In this document: in pieces, positions 1 to 5,893 of the stretch
Layout: each line of letters begins with the position of its first letter
Position numbering within the stretch: position 1 is the stretch's first letter
Source: CAZEJK01 sp964512045
GTDB taxonomy: Bacteria > Acidobacteriota > Thermoanaerobaculia > Thermoanaerobaculales > Sulfomarinibacteraceae
DNA length: 10,347 nucleotides
Direction of reading: 5' to 3'
Assembly: GCA_964512045.1 (NCBI GenBank)
Contig: CAZEJK010000182.1
Coordinates: 1-10,347 of the forward strand
Translations under genes and position numbers: made by a program
Notes under the pieces: generated by a model
What the model saw: only the letters and a program-made list of their open reading frames with translations
Databases searched by the model: none
What the model was told of the DNA's origin: nothing

Positions 1-664
1 GCGCAGGGAAGTCCAGGCGCAGGTTCAGCAATGCCGTGGCGGACCCATCCATCAGACACCCGGAAAGCTTCCGTCGGCCCGAGCCGGCAACCCCGAGCAG
101 CAGATGATCTCCGAGCAGACGGAGACGATCCCGGTCGACCGAGGCCAGCGACAGCTCAGCTTCTCCCGCTCGGGCCACGATGTCCTGAAACGACGTCCGG
201 CCGTTGGCACGGACGTCAGCGCTCTCCTCGGCGAACCGACGGCGGAGTAACAGGTGATGGACACCGGGTTTGACGAGCTCGGCCGGCAGCTCAAGCGTCG
301 CTCCATCTGCGTCGAGAGGCGCCGCCACCTCCGCGAGCGGCGCTCCGTTCCACTCGGACTCCAGGTGCTGACCGACGCTCGACGCATGCGGCACCAGATC
401 GAGGCAGATCGGACCCTCCGTCCCCGGAGCGATCCAGAGAATGAGCCGCGCATAGTGCCGGAAACCCCAGCTACCAGAGGCATGGTCATCATCCCAGTAG
501 TGGTCGGTCGCGATGAGCAACGGTGCCTCGGTGACAACCGTACCGTCCAGGCTGGCAAGGTCATCCAGCTCGCCGAGATCGACGACCTGCTGCCGGTCGC
601 CACAGCCACTCGCGAGCGCGACAACCATGATCGTCAGAGCACGACATACCCGAAAGAGCTCCAT
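1..664 (-). CDS. Putative lipoprotein, N-terminal part (runs off left edge)
   Basis: An open frame starts at ATG 664-662 and stays open to the window edge, giving 221 codons without a stop. I translated it by hand on the minus strand. The upstream strand carries GGAAAGGTG a few bases before the ATG, a plausible ribosome binding site. The N-terminus MELFRVCRALTIMVVALASGC has a short basic start, a hydrophobic stretch and an A-S-G-C lipobox at residues 18-21, so it is probably a lipid-anchored envelope protein processed at Cys21. The mature part contains predicted beta-rich stretches, including 'LPAELVKPGVHHLLLRR', which resemble the beta-sandwich preambles sometimes found before larger enzyme domains such as sulfatases. 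That parallel is from memory and weak. No catalytic motif is visible in this part, so the function is unknown. The gene is divergent from the toxin-antitoxin operon. The longer-looking frame at 52-624 on the same strand is out of frame with it and is Ser/Arg-rich. Confidence 0.75.
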   Translation of the reverse strand, partial: MELFRVCRALTIMVVALASGCGDRQQVVDLGELDDLASLDGTVVTEAPLLIATDHYWDDDHASGSWGFRHYARLILWIAPGTEGPICLDLVPHASSVGQHLESEWNGAPLAEVAAPLDADGATLELPAELVKPGVHHLLLRRRFAEESADVRANGRTSFQDIVARAGEAELSLASVDRDRLRLLGDHLLLGVAGSGRRKLSGCLMDGSATALLNLRLDFPA

Positions 665-827
665 ACACCGTCACCTTTCCCGCCAGACTGACGAGGACGC
701 TACCACAAGTTTACCGAAGTCCTAAGCTGAGCGGTTCTGCCGGATGAGATGTGCCAAGATCCTGATGCTCCAGTGCTTCAGAAAAGCGCAGGCGTGCTCC
801 GGAAACACCCGCGCCGGCACAGTCGCG
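665..827. other. Divergent intergenic region
   Basis: This gap separates the divergent lipoprotein gene from the toxin-antitoxin promoter. Small open frames here (for example 744-947 plus and 722-937 minus) have no ribosome binding site or recognisable composition. The lipoprotein promoter should lie here, but I could not identify convincing -35/-10 boxes on the minus strand. Confidence 0.4.
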
Positions 828-856
828 TTGACGATGCAGCTTCTGTACAGTATATT
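828..856 (+). promoter_or_regulatory. Sigma-70-type promoter of the toxin-antitoxin operon
   Basis: TTGACG at 828-833 and TATATT at 851-856 are separated by exactly 17 bases, close to the housekeeping consensus. The start of transcription would fall about 7 bases after the -10 box, near 863, only 2-3 bases before the antitoxin ATG at 866. No Shine-Dalgarno sequence lies before that ATG, which fits a leaderless or nearly leaderless message. Confidence 0.75.
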
Positions 857-861
857 GTACG
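844..861. promoter_or_regulatory. YefM/YoeB-type operator: two TGTACA half-sites
   Basis: TGTACA at 844-849 and TGTACG at 856-861 are centred 12 bp apart and flank and overlap the -10 box. The E. coli yefM-yoeB operator is known to use TGTACA-core palindromes about one helical turn apart, bound by YefM with YoeB as co-repressor. The match in core sequence, spacing and placement supports autorepression of this operon. The second half-site has one mismatch (G for A). Confidence 0.75.
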
Positions 862-865
862 GGTT

Positions 866-1117
866 ATGCGATCGATCACCTACACCGAAGCTCGAGCCAA
901 GCTCGCCGAGACAATCGACCGGGTGTGTGAGGACCACGCGCCGGTGACGGTCACCAAGCGAAGAGATGCCGCAGTCGTCATGATCTCCCTGGAGGACTAC
1001 GAGTCCCTCGTCGAGACGGCGTATCTGCTCAGGAGCCCCCGGAACGCGCAGAGACTTCTCGAGTCCATTCAGGAGCTGGAACGCGGCGACGGCACCGAGC
1101 GGGAGCTCCTCGAGTGA
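866..1117 (+). CDS. yefM: Type II antitoxin, YefM/Phd family
   Basis: This 83-residue protein starts MRSITYTEARAKLAETIDRV and is a YefM/Phd-type antitoxin. In the family, the N-terminal half forms a DNA-binding dimer and the C-terminal half wraps and neutralises the toxin. Family signatures visible are the opening 'ITYTEARAKLAETID', the 'PVTVTKRRDAAVVMISLEDYESL' strand-helix segment (residues about 29-51) and the acidic C-terminal helix with 'LRSPRNAQRLLESIQELE'. I chose the ATG at 866 because homology begins exactly there and the promoter ends just upstream. The longer frame from 749 would read through the promoter. The stop overlaps the toxin start by four bases (GTGA), so the two genes are translationally coupled. 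It should repress its own promoter through the TGTACA half-sites. Confidence 0.93.
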   Translation: MRSITYTEARAKLAETIDRVCEDHAPVTVTKRRDAAVVMISLEDYESLVETAYLLRSPRNAQRLLESIQELERGDGTERELLE

Positions 1118-1368
1118 GGATCATCTTCTCCTCTCGGTCATGGGAGGAGTATGTCCACTGGCAAACGGCCGACCGGCGCATCCTGAAGAGGATCAACCTC
1201 CTGATCCAGGAGATCTGCCGAGATCCGTTCGACGGGATCGGCAAACCAGAGCCGCTGAGGCACGCTCTCTCCGGCTACTGGTCACGGAGAATCAACGACG
1301 AGCACCGCCTGGTGTACAAGGTGGACGGCGACGCCCTCTTCATCGCGCAGGTTCGCTACCACTACTAA
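1114..1368 (+). CDS. yoeB: Type II toxin, YoeB/Txe family mRNA interferase
   Basis: This 84-residue protein starts at GTG 1114, inside the antitoxin stop, and is the same length as E. coli YoeB. YoeB toxins bind the ribosomal A site and cleave mRNA during translation. The catalytic residues known for E. coli YoeB appear at matching positions: Glu46, Arg65 and the C-terminal His83-Tyr84; Arg59 is also present. Other family features are the N-terminal 'SWEEYVHWQTADRRILKRIN', 'DPFDGIGKPEPLRHALSGYWSRRI' and the ending 'VRYHY'. Nothing is truncated, so the toxin is probably active and kept in check by the upstream antitoxin. The next features downstream are a GC hairpin and a gene-free stretch. 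Confidence 0.95.
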   Translation: MRIIFSSRSWEEYVHWQTADRRILKRINLLIQEICRDPFDGIGKPEPLRHALSGYWSRRINDEHRLVYKVDGDALFIAQVRYHY

Positions 1369-1369
1369 C

Positions 1370-1384
1370 GCGGCCGCGGGCCGC
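1370..1384 (+). terminator. GC hairpin after toxin gene (possible terminator, shared repeat)
   Basis: GCGGCC-GCG-GGCCGC is a perfect 6-bp stem with a 3-base loop, starting two bases after the toxin stop codon. There is no T-run, so it is not a classical intrinsic terminator; it may act with Rho or protect the 3' end. Its core, CGGCCGCGGGCCGCAACC at 1371-1388, recurs after the response regulator at 5516-5533. Confidence 0.45.
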
Positions 1385-1440
1385 AACCCCTGCGATGCTT
1401 CAAGCACACGCAGCAGGCTCTGGGGAGGGTGGGCGACATT

Positions 1441-1468
1441 CTGAGCTCCGAACTCTGATCTCTGAGCT
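1441..1468. repeat. Four tandem imperfect heptamers, consensus CTGARCT
   Basis: In register, the units are CTGAGCT, CCGAACT, CTGATCT and CTGAGCT. The first and last are identical, and the inner two carry one or two changes each. The array ends 79 bases before the kinase ATG. It could be a low-complexity slippage product or a regulator binding site. GAGCTC at both ends and a CTGAG/CTCAG pair (1462-1477) also allow hairpins. Confidence 0.6.
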
Positions 1469-1500
1469 CTTCCTCAGCGTGCGGGTTACCATGTGCCCAG

Positions 1501-1519
1501 CCGAGCAGTGATCGCTCGG
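1501..1519 (+). promoter_or_regulatory. Leader hairpin before histidine kinase gene
   Basis: CCGAGC (1501-1506) pairs perfectly with GCTCGG (1514-1519) around a 7-base loop. It lies just before the AAAGGAGA ribosome binding site (1526-1533). That site is 14 bases from the ATG at 1548, a longer gap than usual. The role is unknown; it may tune translation of the kinase operon. Confidence 0.3.
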
Positions 1520-1547
1520 TCGAGCAAAGGAGACCGGCGGCGCGACG

Positions 1548-4109
1548 ATGCAGATCCGGTACAAGTTCCTGATTCCCGCTGCGGTGGCCCTGGTGGTGCT
1601 GGGGCTGGCGACCGCTGGGCTGGCCACCATGGCGTTCTCGCGGGTCATGCGTCATCGGGTCAGCGACGCCCACGAGGCGCAGATCGAGGCGATCCGGCGC
1701 GAGGTCACCCTATCCGCCATGCAGGCGATGGAGCTTGCCACGGCGATGGCGAGCCGACCAGGGGTCATCGATGCATACCGGGAGGCGAGCCGAGGAGATC
1801 GCGACGATCCGTTCGATCCGGCGGTCCAGCGAGCCCGAGAGCAGCTGCGGGACGTCCTCGCGCCGGCGCTTGCGGCATATGAATCGACCGTCGGCCCCGA
1901 GCCGCTCCGCCTCCACTTCCACCTGCCGAACGCCCGCAGCTTCTTGCGTGCCTGGCGCGAGAAGCAGGCGCTGCGCGACGGTGAGTGGATCGATATCTCC
2001 GACGACCTGGCGTCGTTCCGACGCACGGTGGTCGAAGTGAACCGCACCGGCAAGCCCACCGGCGGCATCGAGCTCGGCCGCGGCGGCTTCACGATCCGTG
2101 GGGTGGTACCGGTACGCGACGCCGGTGGAGAGCAGGTCGGCTCCGCCGAGGTGCTCCGTCCGTTCGGTGCGATGCTGAGCGCGCAGCTCTCCCATCCAGG
2201 AACCCACTTCGCCGTGCTCATGGACAGCTCGTTTCTTCAGGTAACAACGGACCTTCGAGATCCTCGCCAGCATCCTCGTCTTCAGGGACCGCGTCGCGAG
2301 ACCGTGGTGGTGATGGCCGATGCCGACGACGTCGTGTCTGAGCACATGGACCTCGACCTTCTCGCCGACGGACGGGATGGCATCGCGCACGCGTGGAGCG
2401 AGCCGTACTTCGCCTCGACGTTCCCGGTGCACGACACCTCGGGCCAGCTCATCGGCGTGGTCTGGCTGGCGACCAACGAGCACGACGTCCTGGCATCGCA
2501 GAGCTGGTTCCGCCAGCGCCTCGCTGTGGTCACGACGCTTCTCATCGGAGTCATGGCGGCCCTGCTGATCGTGATCGGGCACCGCGTCTGCCAACCGCTT
2601 CGCGAAACCTCCGCACGGTTGGCGGAGATCGCCAGCGGCGAGGGCGACCTGTCCGTCCGTCTGCAGGTCCACGGTCGCGACGAGACCAGCGAGCTGGCCG
2701 CTCTGTTCAACAGCTTCATGCAGCGGCTGCAGGAGTCGTTCACTGAGCTCACCCGCAACACCGCACGGATCCGGCAGATGGTCGACGCTCTCCCCGTGGA
2801 CGGCGACCACCCCACTGTCACGGAGAACCCCGAGCCCAGAGACGTGCGCACGATCGCGGAGGCGATCGATCAGACCGATGCGATCATCGCCGGCGTCGAG
2901 GAGTCACTGGCAGCGGTGCAACGCGCCGAGGAGGCACGGCGCCTGCTGGCCGCCGTCGTGCGCTCTTCGCGCGACGCCATCATGGCGGTCTCCCTCGACG
3001 GCAGGGTGCTCAGCTGGAACCGGGGCGGCGAGCTCATGTACGGCTACAGCTCGGAGCAGATCGTCGGCGACCCTTACGCCCGTCTGCTCCCTGAGGCGGA
3101 CACCGAGCAGACGACCGCCGTCCTCCAAGCGATTGCGGCGGGAGAGCCGTTTCGCCAAATCGAGTCCGACCGGAAGCGCTCCGACGGGAGCTCACTGCTC
3201 GTGTCCGTCGCCGTCTCACCGATCCGCGGCGCGGACGGCGAGCTCACCGGCGCCTCGGTGATCGAGCGGGACATCTCCAAACGCAAGGAAGCCGAGCGCG
3301 CCGCCGAGGCCCAGCGCCGGCAGCTCATGCAGGCCGACCGGCTCGCCGCACTGGGAACCCTGGTTGCCGGCGTGGCCCACGAGATCTCGAACCCCACCAG
3401 CTCGATCACCGTCAACGCACCGGTGGTTCGGGACCTCTGGTCTGGCGTCCTCCCGGCGCTCGAGGCCTATCAGGAGGAGCACGGCGACCTTGCCGTGGGC
3501 GCCGTCGCCTTCGACGTGATCCGCGAGTCGGTCCCGACACTGCTCGACGACATTGCGGTGTCGGCTGCTCGGATCGATGCAATCGTCAAGAGCCTCAAGG
3601 ACTTCGCCCGGCGCGACGCGCCCGCGATGGACGAGGCTGTGGACATCAACGAGGTGGTTCGATCGGCCTTGACGCTGACCAGAAACCGTATCCAGAAGGC
3701 GACGCTGGACCTGGCTGTGGATCTGAGCGACGGGCTACCAACGGTCCAGGGAAGCTCACAGCGGATCGAGCAGGTGATCGTCAACCTGATCCTCAACGCC
3801 TGCGATGCGCTGGAGAGCACCAGCCAGGGGATCCGCATCGCCACCGCGCTGACAGACAATGGCTGGATCACCATCACCGTCGCGGATGAGGGCGCCGGCA
3901 TCCCGTCAGAGCTCCTCGACCGGATCCGCGATCCGTTCTTCACCACAAAGCGCGACAGCGGCGGCACCGGTCTCGGGCTGTCCATCTCCACCGGAATCGT
4001 CGAGGACCACGGAGGCACCCTGGAGCTCACCTCCGAGGAAGGTCATGGCACAGCTGCCACCATCTCGCTCCCGACGAACCCCGCCAGCGAACGGAGTGCA
4101 CCTCGATGA
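1548..4109 (+). CDS. Membrane sensor histidine kinase (Cache-HAMP-PAS-HisKA-HATPase)
   Basis: This 853-residue inner-membrane kinase has a first membrane helix at about residues 8-30, a roughly 290-residue extracytoplasmic sensor, and a second membrane helix at about 324-346. These are followed by a HAMP linker (about 347-400), a PAS domain (about 466-580) and a kinase core. The sensor stretch 'RLHFHLPNARSFLRAW' and the 'VVEVNRTGKPTGGIELGRGG' segment resemble double-Cache sensors of two-component kinases. Catalytic motifs are intact: phospho-acceptor His611 in 'VAHEISNP', N-box Asn750 in 'NLILNACDAL', G1 Asp780 in 'DEGAGIP', F-box 'DPFFTTK' and G2 'GTGLGL' at 806-811. An insertion of about 30 residues follows the H-box, with 'NAPVVRDLW' and 'YQEEHGDL'. 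I recognise it from a kinase subclass typical of delta-proteobacteria. Its ATGA overlap with the next gene shows it is the partner of that regulator. The ligand is unknown. Confidence 0.93.
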   Translation: MQIRYKFLIPAAVALVVLGLATAGLATMAFSRVMRHRVSDAHEAQIEAIRREVTLSAMQAMELATAMASRPGVIDAYREASRGDRDDPFDPAVQRAREQLRDVLAPALAAYESTVGPEPLRLHFHLPNARSFLRAWREKQALRDGEWIDISDDLASFRRTVVEVNRTGKPTGGIELGRGGFTIRGVVPVRDAGGEQVGSAEVLRPFGAMLSAQLSHPGTHFAVLMDSSFLQVTTDLRDPRQHPRLQGPRRETVVVMADADDVVSEHMDLDLLADGRDGIAHAWSEPYFASTFPVHDTSGQLIGVVWLATNEHDVLASQSWFRQRLAVVTTLLIGVMAALLIVIGHRVCQPLRETSARLAEIASGEGDLSVRLQVHGRDETSELAALFNSFMQRLQESFTELTRNTARIRQMVDALPVDGDHPTVTENPEPRDVRTIAEAIDQTDAIIAGVEESLAAVQRAEEARRLLAAVVRSSRDAIMAVSLDGRVLSWNRGGELMYGYSSEQIVGDPYARLLPEADTEQTTAVLQAIAAGEPFRQIESDRKRSDGSSLLVSVAVSPIRGADGELTGASVIERDISKRKEAERAAEAQRRQLMQADRLAALGTLVAGVAHEISNPTSSITVNAPVVRDLWSGVLPALEAYQEEHGDLAVGAVAFDVIRESVPTLLDDIAVSAARIDAIVKSLKDFARRDAPAMDEAVDINEVVRSALTLTRNRIQKATLDLAVDLSDGLPTVQGSSQRIEQVIVNLILNACDALESTSQGIRIATALTDNGWITITVADEGAGIPSELLDRIRDPFFTTKRDSGGTGLGLSISTGIVEDHGGTLELTSEEGHGTAATISLPTNPASERSAPR

Positions 4110-5506
4110 GCGATCCGATTCTCCTCGTGGACGACGAGCCGCACATCCTGCGTTCATTCGAGATGGCGCTGCGCATGGCCGGCCACGATCAGATCGTGAC
4201 CTGCGACGACAGCCGCGAGGCGATGCAGCTCATCAGGGCTCACCGGCCAGAGATCGTGCTGCTCGATCTGACGATGCCGCACATCTCCGGCCAGGAGCTG
4301 CTCTCGAAGATCGCCGCCGAGCAGCCCGGCCTGCCCGTGGTCGTGGTCACCGGCAACGACACCGTCGAGACTGCAGTGGAGTGCATGAAGCGGGGGGCGA
4401 CCGACTATCTGACCAAGCCGGTGGAGCGCGACCGCCTGCTGATCACGGTCCGTCAGGCCCGGGAGTGTGGCCAGCTGCGCCGGGAGAACCGGCGGCTCGT
4501 CGAGTACGTCAAGTCGAGCCACCTGGACAACCCCGAGGCGTTCGCAGAGATCGTCACCAACAGCCCGGCGATGGTGCCGGTGCTCCGCTACGCCGAGGCA
4601 GTGGCTCGTTCCCGCCAGCCGGTGCTGATCACCGGCGCAACTGGTGTCGGCAAGGAGCTGCTCGCTCGCGCGATCCATCGCGCCAGCGACCGAAGCGGCG
4701 AGCTGGTGGCGGTCAACGCGGCCGGCATCGACGCGCAGCTGTTTGACGACGCGCTGTTCGGGCACGTCAAGGGCGCTTTCACCGGCGCGGACCGCGCCCG
4801 CCGCGGGATGGTGGACCAGGCCGACCGGGGCACGCTGTTCCTCGACGAGATCGGCGACCTCGCCCCTGAGTCGCAGGTGAAGCTGCTCCGTCTGCTTCAG
4901 GCAGGCGTGTACGTCCCGCTCGGCAGCGACGCGCCCCGCCAGGTCAACCTGCGCGTGGTCGCCGCCACCAACCGGTCTCTCGAGGAGCTCGAGAGCAGCA
5001 CTGGATTCCGAACCGACCTCTACTACCGGCTTGCCACCCATCACGTGCGGATCCCGTCGCTACGCGAACGGCTCGAGGACATCCCCTTGCTGGTGGAGCG
5101 GTTCAGCCGCGAGGCCGCCGAGGAGCTCGGGCACGACGAGCCCGATCCACCGAGCCAGGAGGTCCTCACTACCTTCGCCCAGCACGGGTTCCCCGGCAAC
5201 GTGCGCGAGCTCCGGTCGCTGGTGTTCGACGCAATCAGCGTCCACGGCAGCCTGGATGCCGCCCTCGAGCATCTGCGCGCCCGGCTCCAGCCCGCCGATG
5301 AGCTCGACGACGAGCGATCGTCGCAGTCTTCGCCCTCGGTTGTCTTCGGGCCGAGGCTACCCACCATCGAGGAGGCCAAGGACCTGCTGATCGCGGAGGC
5401 AGAGCGTCGCACCGGTGGCAACAGGAGCCTCGCCGCGCGGATGCTCGGCATCACCCGCCAGGCGGTCAACAAGCGCCGGCGGCGAGCGGACAGCTCCTCG
5501 GAGTAG
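4106..5506 (+). CDS. Sigma-54-dependent response regulator (REC-AAA+-Fis HTH)
   Basis: This 466-residue NtrC-class regulator begins with a receiver domain (about 1-120): acidic pocket Asp9/Asp10, phospho-acceptor Asp54 in 'LLDLTMP', Thr82 and Lys104. The AAA+ domain (about 150-385) has Walker A 'GATGVGKE' at 177-184, the sigma-54-contacting GAFTGA loop intact at 223-228, Walker B 'LFLDEIGDL' with Asp247-Glu248, and the 'FRTDLYYRL' arginine-finger region. A Fis-type helix-turn-helix closes the protein ('GGNRSLAARMLGITRQAVNKR'). It therefore should hydrolyse ATP to open sigma-54 promoters once phosphorylated by the upstream kinase. The wording 'VNAAGIDAQLFDDALFGHVKG' and the 'RLATHHVRIP' segment mark a subfamily that differs from classic NtrC and, from memory, usually sits beside this type of kinase. 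The start ATG lies within the kinase stop. A GC hairpin follows the stop. Confidence 0.95.
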   Translation: MSDPILLVDDEPHILRSFEMALRMAGHDQIVTCDDSREAMQLIRAHRPEIVLLDLTMPHISGQELLSKIAAEQPGLPVVVVTGNDTVETAVECMKRGATDYLTKPVERDRLLITVRQARECGQLRRENRRLVEYVKSSHLDNPEAFAEIVTNSPAMVPVLRYAEAVARSRQPVLITGATGVGKELLARAIHRASDRSGELVAVNAAGIDAQLFDDALFGHVKGAFTGADRARRGMVDQADRGTLFLDEIGDLAPESQVKLLRLLQAGVYVPLGSDAPRQVNLRVVAATNRSLEELESSTGFRTDLYYRLATHHVRIPSLRERLEDIPLLVERFSREAAEELGHDEPDPPSQEVLTTFAQHGFPGNVRELRSLVFDAISVHGSLDAALEHLRARLQPADELDDERSSQSSPSVVFGPRLPTIEEAKDLLIAEAERRTGGNRSLAARMLGITRQAVNKRRRRADSSSE

Positions 5507-5514
5507 CCCCCAAC

Positions 5515-5533
5515 ACGGCCGCGGGCCGCAACC
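5515..5533 (+). terminator. GC hairpin after response regulator (second copy of shared repeat)
   Basis: CGGCC-GCG-GGCCG forms a 5-bp stem, 9 bases after the regulator stop. The 18 bases at 5516-5533 are identical to 1371-1388 after the toxin gene. No T-run follows. Both copies lie immediately downstream of a stop codon, consistent with a recurring 3'-end element. Confidence 0.45.
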
Positions 5534-5544
5534 AAAGCACTGCT

Positions 5545-5557
5545 CCGGCGGCGCCGG
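5545..5557 (+). terminator. Second hairpin downstream of response regulator
   Basis: CCGGC-GGC-GCCGG is a perfect 5-bp stem with a 3-base loop, 11 bases after the shared hairpin. Two stacked GC hairpins after the operon support transcript termination or 3'-end stabilisation here. An AT-rich patch with TATTTT follows only about 28 bases later, too far for a classical U-tract. Confidence 0.35.
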
Positions 5558-5893
5558 TCCCACGACTGCGTAGTGGTAACTTGCTATTTTAACGTTGAGC
5601 TCTCCCATCCACCCAGTGTCACCCGCAGGAGTGACGACGCCGCAGCCCGGACCCGGAGCCGGTCCCGGCCCCGCGCCCGACAGCCGGATCCCGGCCATCC
5701 GGTCCCCGAGGATCATGCCTCGCTTTCCCGAAGATGCGCCGGTGTGAGGTCGCGAACGCCCCACACCCATTCCGTCGTCTCACTTGTGCACCTGCGCAAT
5801 AATCCTGCTTCCTTGACAGCGTGCTTCTCAGGATGCACGATGGAGTCACAGAACCGAATCCACGGCTCATGCGACCACAGCGCGGAGGAAGCC
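5558..5893 (+). other. Long hairpin-rich intergenic region
   Basis: I see no convincing gene here. The open frame beginning at GTG 5573 joins the downstream gene in frame, but it lacks a ribosome binding site, and its first ~107 residues are Arg/Pro/Ser-rich with no signal peptide. The region holds an AT-rich patch (5576-5594), a GC-rich block (5645-5710) with perfect stems GGACC/GGTCC and CCGGAT/ATCCGG (5684-5702), and a possible promoter near 5813. No riboswitch class was recognised. Confidence 0.5.
5813..5841 (+). promoter_or_regulatory. Possible sigma-70 promoter of the exported-protein genes
   Basis: TTGACA (5813-5818) is a perfect -35 hexamer. Exactly 17 bases later comes CACGAT (5836-5841), a weak -10 that keeps the conserved A at position 2 and the final AT. 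Transcription would begin about 46 bases before the ATG at 5894. The call rests on the -35 box and the spacing. Confidence 0.4.

Noticed and set aside
52..624. 190-residue minus-strand open frame
   Set aside because: It is Ser/Arg-rich, has no ribosome binding site, and overlaps out of frame the lipoprotein frame starting at 664, which has a lipobox, a ribosome binding site and normal composition.
739..756. Possible sigma-54 promoter on the minus strand before the lipoprotein gene (TGGCACA)
   Set aside because: The -24 half is perfect, but the required GC at -12 is CC; the nearest GC is three bases too far.
749..865. Upstream extension of the antitoxin to 749
   Set aside because: It would read through the promoter and operator, and family similarity begins exactly at the ATG at 866.
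3859..4746. 295-residue plus-strand frame across the kinase/regulator junction
   Set aside because: It is a frame shadow of two well-supported genes; Arg/Ser/Pro-rich and without a start signal.
5581..5590. TTGCTATTTT as a sigma-54 -12 or sigma-70 -10 element
   Set aside because: There is no GG ten bases upstream of the GC, and no -35-like hexamer at 16-18 bases from TATTTT.
5573..5893. Upstream extension of the dockerin-tailed gene to GTG 5573
   Set aside because: It would put about 107 Arg/Pro-rich residues before a perfect signal peptide, and lacks a ribosome binding site. ATG 5894 has GGAGG at ideal spacing.
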